Shown here in pieces: positions 56,693 to 64,000 of a stretch of DNA of 64,000 bases. The notes under the pieces are model-generated. The model searched no databases. It was not told the DNA's origin and saw only the letters and a list, made by a program, of their open reading frames with translations. A program made the position numbers and the translations under genes. The DNA is from SSSZ01 sp036732025. Lineage in GTDB: Bacteria > Pseudomonadota > Gammaproteobacteria > Burkholderiales > Rhodocyclaceae. Every line of letters starts with the position of its first letter. Positions within the stretch are counted from its first letter, which is position 1. The stretch spans positions 124,001 to 188,000 of the forward strand of contig DAINDE010000001.1 of the NCBI GenBank assembly GCA_036732025.1, read 5' to 3'.

Positions 56693-59600
56693 GTGCTGAA
56701 TCTGCGCCGTCTCTCCCTCGCCTACTCGATCGTTCTCCTGATCACGCTGGGGGTAAATGGCCTGTTCGCCCTGCTCGTCATGCGGGCCCACAACAGCACC
56801 GCCACGGCCCAGGCCCATCGCCAGGACGCGCTGGCCCTCATCGGCGAACTGCAACGGGAGGTGGGCCAACTGGCCAGCCTGGTGCGCGCCTTCACCGCCA
56901 CCGGCGAGACCCGCTACCTCAATTATTACTACGACATCCTCGCCATCCGGGACGGCGAGAAGGCCATGCCCGCCAACTACCACGGCGGGGCCTATTGGGA
57001 CGAGGTCGTGGCCGGGCGCCTGCGCCACGCCATTCCCGCCGACGGGACGAAGAAGTCGCTGGCGACCCGCATGAGCGAGCTCGGCTTCGACCAGGAGGAG
57101 TTCGCCGCCCTGAAGGAGGTCATGCGCGCCACGGAAGCGGTCAAGGCCGAGGAGCAGGTCGCCTTCGCCGCCACCCAGGGCCTCTACGATCCGGATACCC
57201 GCAGCTTCGTCTCGGAAGGGCGGCCGCAACTGGCGTTCGCCGCCAGGCTCGTCCATAGCGCCGACTACAACCAGAAACAGGCGGATCTTGCCCTGGCGGT
57301 GGAGAAGCTCCTTCAGGCCACCGACCACCGTACCGGCGCCGCCTCCCGCGAGGCCGACCAGCAGTTGGAGCTGTGGATCACCATTTCGGCGGTCTGCGCT
57401 TTCTTTTCCATCATGGTCGTCGTCGTCGGCTTCATCGAGATGAACCAAAAGCTCCTGGTGCCCGTGCAGCAGTTGCGCGCGGCTGCGGGACGCCTGGCCC
57501 AGGGCCGCTACGAGACCCGGACCCACCTCGGCAATACCGTCGCCGAACTGCACCTCCTGGGCAAGACCATGGACATCATGGCCGAATCGATCCAGCAGGA
57601 CATCCTCCATCGCGAAGCGACCCAGCGCGAACTGGAGGAAGCCCGCTCCCGGGCGGAAGCGGCCACCGAGGCGAAATCCCAGTTCCTGGCCAACATGAGC
57701 CACGAAATCCGCACGCCGATGAACGCCATCATCGGCATGTCCTACCTGGCGCTGCGCACCGAACTCACCCCGCGCCAGCGGGATTACATCAGCAAGGTAC
57801 AATCCTCCGCCAACGTGCTGCTGGGGATCATCAACGACATCCTCGATTTCTCCAAGATCGAAGCCGGCCGCATGGAGCTGGAGAGCACCGAGTTCACCCT
57901 CGACGACGTGGTGAGCAATGCCATGACCCTGGTGCGCCAGAAGGCGGAGGAAAAGGGGCTCGAACTGCTTTTCGACGTGCGCAACCCGGCGCTGGTGACG
58001 GGGCCGACCCTCCTCGGCGACCCCCTGCGTCTCGGGCAGATACTCATCAACCTGCTGTCCAACGCCATCAAGTTCACCGACCGTGGCTTCGTCAGGCTGG
58101 AGGTGGATGCCCGGGACGAGACCGCCGACGGCCTGACCCTGATCCTCGCCGTCCGCGACACGGGGATCGGCATGGCGCCAGAGCAGACCGCCCGCCTCTT
58201 CCAGGAATTCACCCAGGCGGACGGCTCCATCACCCGCCGCTTCGGCGGAACCGGCCTCGGCCTGGCCATCACGAAGCGCCTGGTGACCATGATGGGCGGC
58301 ACCGTCGCGGTGGAAAGCAACCCCGGCGAGGGGAGTTGCTTCTCCCTTACCCTGCGTTGCCCGAAGGCGCCGGCTTCTCCGGCGACCGTCCCGGTACGGG
58401 CTTTCTCGGAACTGCGGGCCCTGGTGGTGGACGACAACGACGCCTCCCGGGAATTGATCTGCAAGCTCCTCGCCCACCTCGGCGTCGGCGCGGGGGATCC
58501 GGGTGCCCTCCAGGCGGCGGCCACCGGAAACGACGCCCTGGCGCTCATGACGGAGGCAGCCGGCGCCGGCAGGCCCTTCGACCTGCTCATCCTGGACTGG
58601 GTGCTGCCCGATCTTTCCGGCGATGCCCTGCTGCGCGAAATCGGCGCCCGGGGGCTCCCCTGCCCCGCCCGGACGGCCATCGTCTCGGCCTTCGACATGG
58701 ACGTGGTCCGCCAATCCACCGCCCTGCCGCCCCACTGCCGCGTCCTGCCCAAACCCATCCTTGCCGCCGACCTCCACCAGCTCCTGCGCAGCGACGAGGC
58801 GCCCCGCCCGGCCGCCGCCGACGCCGTGCCCACGACCCTGCGGGGCATGCGCGTCCTCCTCGTCGAGGACAACCCCCTCAACCAGCAACTGGCGGCGGAA
58901 ATCCTCACCGACTGGGGCGTATCGGTGGACGTTTGCGGCAACGGCCAGGAGGCCATCGACCAGTTGCGCAGCCGCGCCCCGGACCATTACAACCTGGTCC
59001 TCCTCGACCTGCAGATGCCGGTCCTCGACGGCTACGAGGCCACCCGCCGCCTGCGCGCCATACCCGCCTTCGCCACCCTACCCATCGTCGCCATGTCCGC
59101 CCACGCCCTCACCGGCGAAGATGCCCGCTGCGCGGCCGCTGGCATGAACGGGCACATCGGCAAACCCTTCGAGCCGGAAGAGCTCTTCGACCTCCTGGCG
59201 CGCTATGGCGGCAAGCCCCTGGCCAAGGCCCCCCTTCCGCCCCCGGTGGCCGCTTCCGACACCAGCCTGGCGGAATACCTGCAGACCGTCCCCGGGCTTG
59301 ACATCGCCATCGGCCTCGGCCGCTCCGCCAACAAGCTGGAGTTGTTCCACCGCATCCTTACCCAGTTCGCCCAGGATTTCGCCAACATCGTCATGGAACT
59401 GGCCAGCCTGCTCGACCTTGGCCGCTGGGACGAACTCGCCCACCGGGCCCACACCCTCAAGGGCATCACCGGCACCATCGGCGCCGTGGAACTGGAACGC
59501 CTCCTGCGCAAGCTGGAATCCGCCGTCGAGGGCCACGATGCGGAGGCCATCCGTACCCTGCTCATCGACATCGACGCCCGCCTGTCGCCACTGCTGCAAG

Positions 59601-59881
59601 CCTTGGCAGCTCTCCCGCCCAGCCCCCGCAGCACGGTTTCGGACGACAATCCACCGGCCAGCCCGGAATCCGCCGTCGGGCGTCTGCGCCGCCTCCTGGC
59701 GGCCGGCGACGGGGAGGCCGTGGATTGCTGGAGCAAACTGCCCGCCGCCACCCTGACCGCCATCGACCCGTCGACCGCCGCCCGCATCGCCCAGGCCATC
59801 GGCGCCTTCGATTTCGACGAGGCCCTGCGGCTCCTCGACGGCGGCGCGCCATTCCCGTCCGACGGGAAGGAACAAGCATGA
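56693..59881 (+). CDS. Hybrid sensor histidine kinase with two receiver domains and HPt
   Basis: About 1062 residues from GTG 56693 (open frame begins at TTG 56624; neither has a good ribosome-binding site). Order: TM helix (LAYSIVLLITLGVNGLFALLV), periplasmic helical region (about 30-230), TM (LWITISAVCAFFSIMVVVVGF), HAMP, HisKA with NMSHEIRTPM (His about 336), HATPase (NAIKFTDRG, GTGLGLAI), receiver 1 (LILDWVLPDLSG, about 576-693), receiver 2 (VEDNPLN and VLLDLQMPVLDG, about 719-836), HPt (AHRAHTLKGITGTIG, His about 919). A complete phosphorelay in one protein. ATGA overlap with the HD-GYP regulator. Confidence 0.9.
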   Translation: MLNLRRLSLAYSIVLLITLGVNGLFALLVMRAHNSTATAQAHRQDALALIGELQREVGQLASLVRAFTATGETRYLNYYYDILAIRDGEKAMPANYHGGAYWDEVVAGRLRHAIPADGTKKSLATRMSELGFDQEEFAALKEVMRATEAVKAEEQVAFAATQGLYDPDTRSFVSEGRPQLAFAARLVHSADYNQKQADLALAVEKLLQATDHRTGAASREADQQLELWITISAVCAFFSIMVVVVGFIEMNQKLLVPVQQLRAAAGRLAQGRYETRTHLGNTVAELHLLGKTMDIMAESIQQDILHREATQRELEEARSRAEAATEAKSQFLANMSHEIRTPMNAIIGMSYLALRTELTPRQRDYISKVQSSANVLLGIINDILDFSKIEAGRMELESTEFTLDDVVSNAMTLVRQKAEEKGLELLFDVRNPALVTGPTLLGDPLRLGQILINLLSNAIKFTDRGFVRLEVDARDETADGLTLILAVRDTGIGMAPEQTARLFQEFTQADGSITRRFGGTGLGLAITKRLVTMMGGTVAVESNPGEGSCFSLTLRCPKAPASPATVPVRAFSELRALVVDDNDASRELICKLLAHLGVGAGDPGALQAAATGNDALALMTEAAGAGRPFDLLILDWVLPDLSGDALLREIGARGLPCPARTAIVSAFDMDVVRQSTALPPHCRVLPKPILAADLHQLLRSDEAPRPAAADAVPTTLRGMRVLLVEDNPLNQQLAAEILTDWGVSVDVCGNGQEAIDQLRSRAPDHYNLVLLDLQMPVLDGYEATRRLRAIPAFATLPIVAMSAHALTGEDARCAAAGMNGHIGKPFEPEELFDLLARYGGKPLAKAPLPPPVAASDTSLAEYLQTVPGLDIAIGLGRSANKLELFHRILTQFAQDFANIVMELASLLDLGRWDELAHRAHTLKGITGTIGAVELERLLRKLESAVEGHDAEAIRTLLIDIDARLSPLLQALAALPPSPRSTVSDDNPPASPESAVGRLRRLLAAGDGEAVDCWSKLPAATLTAIDPSTAARIAQAIGAFDFDEALRLLDGGAPFPSDGKEQA

Positions 59882-60969
59882 TGGAAAACCACGCCCCCCA
59901 ACCAACCATCCTCGTCATCGACGACACGCCCGCCAACCTCAGCCTCCTCAACGGACTGCTCAAGGAGAGCTATCGCGTCAAGGTCGCCAACAACGGGCAG
60001 CGCGGCCTCGAACTCTGCGCCGCCCAGCCACCCGACCTGATCCTTCTCGACATCATGATGCCGGGCCTCGACGGTTTCGAGGTCTGCCGCCGCCTGAAGG
60101 CCGACCCCACCCTCAGCCGCATCCCGGTCATTTTCCTGACCGCCAAGGTGGAACCCGATGACGAGGAAAGAGGTTTCGCCCTGGGCGCCGTCGATTTCAT
60201 CCACAAACCTTTCAGCCCCGGGATCGTCCTCGCCCGCGTGCGGACCCAGTTGGAAAACCGCCAGTGGCAGAGCTTTCTCGAGGACAAGAACGCCTGGCTG
60301 GAGAACGAGGTCGAATACCGGGTCCGTCAGGTCAGCCGGCTCCAGGACGCCTCCCTGCAGGCGATGATCGGCCTGGCCGAATTCCGGGACGAATGCACCG
60401 GCAACCACATCCGCCGCACCCAGGAATACGTCCGGCTCCTTGCCGAGCACATCGCCACCGACCCCCGCCACCAGGAATTCCTCACCCCGGAAACCATCTC
60501 CGGCATCGTCAAATCCGCCCCCCTGCACGATGTGGGCAAGATCTCCATCCCCGACCACATCCTGCTCAAACCCGGGCCCCTGGAGCCGGCCGAATTCGCC
60601 ATCATGAAGACCCACGCCGAGCGGGGTTTCGAGATCCTGGCCCAGATCCGCCTGTACATGGGCGAGGACTCCGCCTACCTCCTCTACGCCCAGCAGATCG
60701 CCCGCCACCACCACGAGAAATGGGACGGCAGCGGCTACCCGGACGGCCTGGCCGGCGAGGACATCCCCCTGCCCGCCCGCCTGATGGCCCTGGCCGACGT
60801 CTATGACGCGCTGCGTACCCGCCGCCCCTACAAGGAACCCTACTCCCACGCCAGCGCCCTCGATATCGTTGCCGCCGGCCGCGGCACCCATTTTGATCCG
60901 GAGCTGGTCGCGGCCCTGCTGGCGACGGAGAAAACCTTCGCCGCCATCGCCGAGCAACTGGCCGACTGA
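59878..60969 (+). CDS. Response regulator with HD-GYP c-di-GMP phosphodiesterase domain
   Basis: 363 residues. Receiver domain 10-125 (LVIDDTPANLSLLNGLL, phospho-acceptor Asp in LILLDIMMPGLDGFE, Lys in DFIHKPFSP), then HD-GYP: HD in SAPLHDVGKISIPDHIL, and HHEKWDGSGYPDGL with intact GYP. It likely hydrolyses cyclic di-GMP when phosphorylated by the overlapping hybrid kinase. A short coiled segment (about 135-165) links the domains. Confidence 0.92.
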   Translation: MMENHAPQPTILVIDDTPANLSLLNGLLKESYRVKVANNGQRGLELCAAQPPDLILLDIMMPGLDGFEVCRRLKADPTLSRIPVIFLTAKVEPDDEERGFALGAVDFIHKPFSPGIVLARVRTQLENRQWQSFLEDKNAWLENEVEYRVRQVSRLQDASLQAMIGLAEFRDECTGNHIRRTQEYVRLLAEHIATDPRHQEFLTPETISGIVKSAPLHDVGKISIPDHILLKPGPLEPAEFAIMKTHAERGFEILAQIRLYMGEDSAYLLYAQQIARHHHEKWDGSGYPDGLAGEDIPLPARLMALADVYDALRTRRPYKEPYSHASALDIVAAGRGTHFDPELVAALLATEKTFAAIAEQLAD

Positions 60970-60983
60970 ACCCCTTCCCCACG

Positions 60984-62309
60984 ATGAAGACTCCCGCCCG
61001 CCCCATGCGCCTCCTCCCTCTCTTGTTCGCCGGCCTCCTCGGCGCCGCTACGGCCCACGCCCAGGTTTCGGTTTCCGGCTTCGGCACCGTCGGCTACGCG
61101 GTGTCTGACAAGCCCTACGCCTACCAGCGCTTCGTCGACCAGGCCGGCACCTTCAACCGCGACACGGTCCTCGGCCTGCAGGTGGATGCCCGCCTCAGCG
61201 AGCAGTTCAGCTTCGTCGCCCAGGCCAAGCTGGCCCCCTCCATCCGCAACGATAGCGGCTGGGATCCCACCCTCACCTGGGCCTTCCTCGCCTGGCGCCC
61301 CCACAACGAACTGCTCCTGCGCCTGGGGCGTTTCCGCGTCCCCTACTACCTCAACAGCGCCAACCTGGACGTCGGCGTCACCTACGAACCGGCCCAGTTG
61401 CCGCCGGAGCTGTATTCCATCTCCACCACCAACGAGACCAACGGCGTCTCCATCACAAAGAACTGGACGCTGCCCGAGGGGGAAGTCACCCTCGACGGCT
61501 ACTGGGGCGTATCCAACTCCTACTGGCGCTTCTTCTTCCGCGACGGCGTGCCCTCCATCGGCTCGCCGCCCCAGGTGGCCATCTTCATGCCCACCCGCAT
61601 CGATTCCAAGGGCCTGGCCCTGACCCTGGCCCACCAGGAAAACACCTTCCGCGCCGGTTTCCACCAGGCCGACGTCACCCGCCGGGACGGCGAGGACTTC
61701 ACCGCCGGTTTCGACAAGATCATGCTCACCCCCAGCCAGGGGTTCTACCCGCCCTCCGACAATTTCCCGCTATCGCCGGGCTACGTGCTGCCCACCCGCA
61801 GTTCCCTGCGCTTCAACATCTTCACCCTCGGCTTCGACGTGGGCCTGGGACACGATTTCCGGCTCATCGGCGAATACGCCCGGCGGGCCAACATCAAGGC
61901 CCCGGCCAGCGGTGCCGACACCCACGGCGGCTACCTCAGCCTGCAACGGAAAGTCGGGCCGTGGCACCCCTACCTGACCGTCTCCCGCCTGAAATCCACC
62001 GACGACTCCCTGGATCTCTACCTCAACGTCAACGGCAACCGCGTCACCTCGCCGCCCTTGCCCAGCGCCGGCCTGGCCGCCACGGTGAACTCCACCCAGC
62101 GCCTCAACGCCGACCGCCTGGTGGTCTACGACCAGGGCACCCTGGCCCTGGGCACCTCCTACCTGCTCTCGCCGACCCAGAAGATCAAGGCGGAATGGGC
62201 CGTCACCCGCATCGGCAAGGTGTCGGATTTCGTCGATGCCGCAACCGGGCGGGACGTGGCCCATGCGAACATCCACGTGCTGTCTCTCTCCTACAACTTC
62301 ACCTTCTGA
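60984..62309 (+). CDS. Outer membrane porin-like beta-barrel protein
   Basis: 441 residues. Signal peptide (RLLPLLFAGLLGAATAHAQ), then VSVSGFGTVGYAVSDKPYAY and alternating strands, ending HVLSLSYNFTF with a terminal Phe as in porins. Resembles proteobacterial porins sometimes annotated as phosphate/phosphonate or uncharacterised, without a strong family label. The start is 14 bp after the HD-GYP gene and its stop overlaps the next ATG (TGATG), so it belongs to the same operon. Confidence 0.7.
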   Translation: MKTPARPMRLLPLLFAGLLGAATAHAQVSVSGFGTVGYAVSDKPYAYQRFVDQAGTFNRDTVLGLQVDARLSEQFSFVAQAKLAPSIRNDSGWDPTLTWAFLAWRPHNELLLRLGRFRVPYYLNSANLDVGVTYEPAQLPPELYSISTTNETNGVSITKNWTLPEGEVTLDGYWGVSNSYWRFFFRDGVPSIGSPPQVAIFMPTRIDSKGLALTLAHQENTFRAGFHQADVTRRDGEDFTAGFDKIMLTPSQGFYPPSDNFPLSPGYVLPTRSSLRFNIFTLGFDVGLGHDFRLIGEYARRANIKAPASGADTHGGYLSLQRKVGPWHPYLTVSRLKSTDDSLDLYLNVNGNRVTSPPLPSAGLAATVNSTQRLNADRLVVYDQGTLALGTSYLLSPTQKIKAEWAVTRIGKVSDFVDAATGRDVAHANIHVLSLSYNFTF

Positions 62310-62731
62310 TGAGAGAGCGCGCCTTGAAACGAACCTCTCTCCTCCTCGCGTTGCTCTGCCTGTGCGCCGCCCGCTGCTGGGCGGAGGGCATCGTTGTGAT
62401 TGCCCATCCTTCGGTGCCGAAGACCGATCTCGCCACCCTGCAGCGCATCTATACCGGCAAGGTCATTGAAATCAACGGCGTCAGCATCGTCCCCATCAAC
62501 GCCCCCCCCGGCAGCTTCGAGCGCAACCGCTTCCTGCGCGACTTCCTGCAGCAGGACGAGGAAAAATACACCGCCTACTGGACGGTGCGCCGCTACATCG
62601 GCAAAGGCAGCCCGCCCCGGGAAGTGGCGTCCGCCGACATGGCCGTGGCAGTGCAGAGCACCCCGGGCGCCATCGGCTACCTTCCCGACAGCGAGCTGCG
62701 GCCAGGCATGGCCATCCTGATGCGCCGTTGA
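62309..62731 (+). CDS. PstS-like small periplasmic phosphate-binding-fold protein
   Basis: 140 residues. Signal peptide (RTSLLLALLCLCAARCWA), then GIVVIAHPSVPKTDLATLQRIYTGKVIEING and GSFERNRFLRDFL, with AVAVQSTPGAIGYLPDSE near the end. These are features of the one-domain PstS-like family seen next to signalling genes; it is far smaller than a transport PstS (about 320). It may bind an anion in the periplasm and pass a signal to the kinase sensor. Overlaps the porin stop. Confidence 0.72.
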   Translation: MRERALKRTSLLLALLCLCAARCWAEGIVVIAHPSVPKTDLATLQRIYTGKVIEINGVSIVPINAPPGSFERNRFLRDFLQQDEEKYTAYWTVRRYIGKGSPPREVASADMAVAVQSTPGAIGYLPDSELRPGMAILMRR

Positions 62732-62756
62732 CGCCGTGGCTTCCTTCCTGCATAGT
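62728..62756 (+). promoter_or_regulatory. ilvB: Promoter of the ilv leader and operon
   Basis: -35 TTGACG (62728-62733), 17-bp spacer, -10 CATAGT (62751-62756); start of transcription near 62763, some 27 bp before the leader peptide start. Confidence 0.68.
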
Positions 62757-62789
62757 TTGTCTTTGATTTCCTTTTCCGTCCCTCCCGCC

Positions 62790-62903
62790 ATGGCCCTTTT
62801 CGACTTCGCCCTCCGTACCGCCCGCCTGGCGGTTGCCCGCGTCGTCGTAGCCGTAGCGGTTGTAGTAGGCGTCGTAGCGCTCGCGCCGTCGCGGATCGGA
62901 TAA
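62790..62903 (+). CDS. Valine-rich leader peptide of the ilv attenuator (IvbL/IlvL-type)
   Basis: 37 residues: MALFDFALRTARLAVARVVV, followed by AVAVVVGVVALAPSRIG, ending at TAA 62901-62903. Eleven valines, with a dense run and two leucines, encoded mostly by GTC/GTA/GTT. It is immediately followed by a terminator hairpin, with the acetolactate synthase gene beginning 100 bp later. This is the layout of the ilvB/ilvG leader peptides, in which slow translation of Val/Leu codons prevents termination. A short frame below the usual gene-finding cut. Confidence 0.8.
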   Translation: MALFDFALRTARLAVARVVVAVAVVVGVVALAPSRIG

Positions 62904-62923
62904 AGGCAAACCCAGCATTCCTG

Positions 62924-62960
62924 AAACCCCCGCCGGCGCCACCGGCGGGGGTTTTGTTTT
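62924..62960 (+). terminator. Attenuator terminator ahead of acetolactate synthase
   Basis: AAACCCCCGCCGG (62924-62936), loop CGCCA, CCGGCGGGGGTTTT (62942-62955), then GTTTTTC. It stands 20 bp after the leader stop and about 50 bp before the ATG of the synthase, so it must be conditionally read through. Confidence 0.85.
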
Positions 62961-63003
62961 TCTGGAGTCTCCGCAGGCCGCCAATACCTGAAAGGAGATA
63001 TCC

Positions 63004-64000
63004 ATGCCAGAAACCCTCAGCGGCGCCGAGATCGTCGTCCGCCTCCTGGAACGCCAGGGCATCCACACCGTCGCCGGGATCCCCGGCGGCGCCATCCTGC
63101 CCCTCTACGACGCCCTCTCGCAGTCCTCGCTGATCCGGCACATCCTCGCCCGCCATGAGCAGGGTGCGGGTTTCATGGCCCAGGGCATGGCCCGCGTCAC
63201 CGGCAAGCCGGCGGTTTGCCTGGCCTCGTCCGGCCCCGGCGCCACCAACCTTCTCACCGCCATCGCCGACGCCAAGCTCGACTCCATCCCTCTGGTCGCC
63301 ATCACCGGCCAGGTGCCCCGTCCCATGATCGGCACCGACGCCTTCCAGGAAGTCGATACCTACGGCCTTTCCCTGCCCATCACCAAGCACAACTTCCTGG
63401 TGTCCTCGGCCGAGGAACTCCTGACGGTCATCCCCCGGGCCTTCGCCATCGCCGCTTCCGGCCGCCCCGGCCCGGTACTGGTGGATATTCCCAAGGACGT
63501 GCAGGCCCAGGTCATCGAGGTCGCGGGCTGGCCGCCCGCCGGCATGCCCAACCCGGCGCCGCCCGCTGACGAGGCCCTGCTCGCCCGGGCGGCGGCGCTG
63601 ATCGACCGGGCGGAACGCCCCATCCTCTACCTGGGCGGCGGCGTGGTCCACGGCGAGGCGGCCACCCAGGCGGTGGCCTTGGCCGAACGGGCCGAGCTGC
63701 CGACGGTGATGACCCTCATGGCCCTCGGGACGATGCCGGTGGATCACCCCCTGTCCCTCGGCATGCTGGGCATGCATGGCGCCCGTTCCACCAACCTGGC
63801 CCTCGACGAATGCGACCTGCTCGTCGCCGTCGGCGCCCGGTTCGACGACCGGGCCACCGGCAAGGTCAGCCAATTCTGCCCCCGGGCGCAAATCATCCAC
63901 ATCGACATCGATCCGGCCGAACTGGGCAAGATCAAGGCCGCCCATGTGGCCATCGCCGGCGATGTGGGCGACGTCCTCGGCCGCCTTTCGCCCCGCATCG
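63004..64000 (+). CDS. ilvB: Acetolactate synthase large subunit (5' part, runs off the window)
   Basis: 332 residues visible from ATG 63004, which has AAAGGAGATATCC in front. N-terminal thiamine-diphosphate enzyme pattern: ETLSGAEIVVRLLERQGIHTVAGIPGGAILPLYDAL with the catalytic Glu in ARHEQGAGFMAQGMARVTGK, CLASSGPGATNLLTAIADAKLDSIPLVAITGQVP, and FAD-related LVAVGARFDDRATGKV. Catalyses the first common step of valine/leucine/isoleucine synthesis. The small subunit gene presumably follows outside the window. Control by the leader peptide upstream is likely. Confidence 0.93.
   Translation, partial: MPETLSGAEIVVRLLERQGIHTVAGIPGGAILPLYDALSQSSLIRHILARHEQGAGFMAQGMARVTGKPAVCLASSGPGATNLLTAIADAKLDSIPLVAITGQVPRPMIGTDAFQEVDTYGLSLPITKHNFLVSSAEELLTVIPRAFAIAASGRPGPVLVDIPKDVQAQVIEVAGWPPAGMPNPAPPADEALLARAAALIDRAERPILYLGGGVVHGEAATQAVALAERAELPTVMTLMALGTMPVDHPLSLGMLGMHGARSTNLALDECDLLVAVGARFDDRATGKVSQFCPRAQIIHIDIDPAELGKIKAAHVAIAGDVGDVLGRLSPRI

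Noticed and set aside
56300..58987. 895-residue minus-strand open frame opposite pbpC and the hybrid kinase
   Set aside because: Low-complexity Gly/Ala/Val/His/Arg composition typical of antisense shadows; the plus-strand genes have intact catalytic motifs.

Overview
The window is GC-rich chromosomal DNA of a denitrifying betaproteobacterium, most likely Rhodocyclales (Azospira/Dechloromonas/Thauera-like). That placement is inferred from the nos genes, the duplicated beta-oxidation sets, the LitR-linked lipid operon and the general gene style; no rRNA gene is present to confirm it. Most of the window is densely packed housekeeping and metabolic DNA with many ATGA or TGATG start/stop overlaps. 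One stretch (about 29.2-32.4 kb) is visibly lower in GC and carries orphan genes.

Layout. 1-2141: 3' end of a nitrous-oxide-reductase maturation operon (nosF end, nosL, nosY, TlpA-like thioredoxin). 2148-11923: a CACHE-PAS-GGDEF-EAL protein, a SIMPL protein, a methyltransferase, a very large VanZ/O-antigen-ligase fusion, a DUF4124 protein and a YidD-like protein. 11954-29157: a fatty-acid degradation region, all on the minus strand. It holds a PsrA-like TetR regulator, FadE, two thiolases, two differently built hydratase/dehydrogenase fusions, FadL, a DUF4442 protein, a chalcone-isomerase-like protein, FadD, a nitronate-monooxygenase-like protein and a DmdC-like acyl-CoA dehydrogenase. Three matching palindromes lie in front of psrA, fadL and the fadB operon and suggest a single fatty-acid regulon.

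29.2-32.4 kb: a string of small minus-strand genes that looks like an integron gene-cassette cluster without an integrase in view. It has one textbook attC site and three genes that begin exactly 3 nt after a GTTRRRY core. 32379-33404: an Epd/GAPDH-like enzyme. 33613-41438: a LitR/CarH-type cobalamin-binding MerR regulator divergent from an eight-gene lipid-modification operon (flavoprotein, DUF1365, Cfa-like methyltransferase and others), with two perfect TTGTCC-N-GGACAA palindromes between them.

41512-49385: tRNA-Val, gltX, tRNA-Ala, tRNA-Glu, an HU gene, a radical-SAM gene interrupted at a run of eight G, a Tim44-like protein, PepD with a small DUF3820 protein, tRNA-Asp and MltD. 49416-53796: a YejBEF-like peptide ABC importer without its binding protein. 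53886-56561: a DUF3592 protein and PBP1C. 56693-62731: a tightly coupled hybrid histidine kinase, HD-GYP response regulator, porin and PstS-like periplasmic protein. 62728-64000: an ilv attenuator (promoter, valine-rich leader peptide, terminator) in front of acetolactate synthase, which runs off the end of the window.
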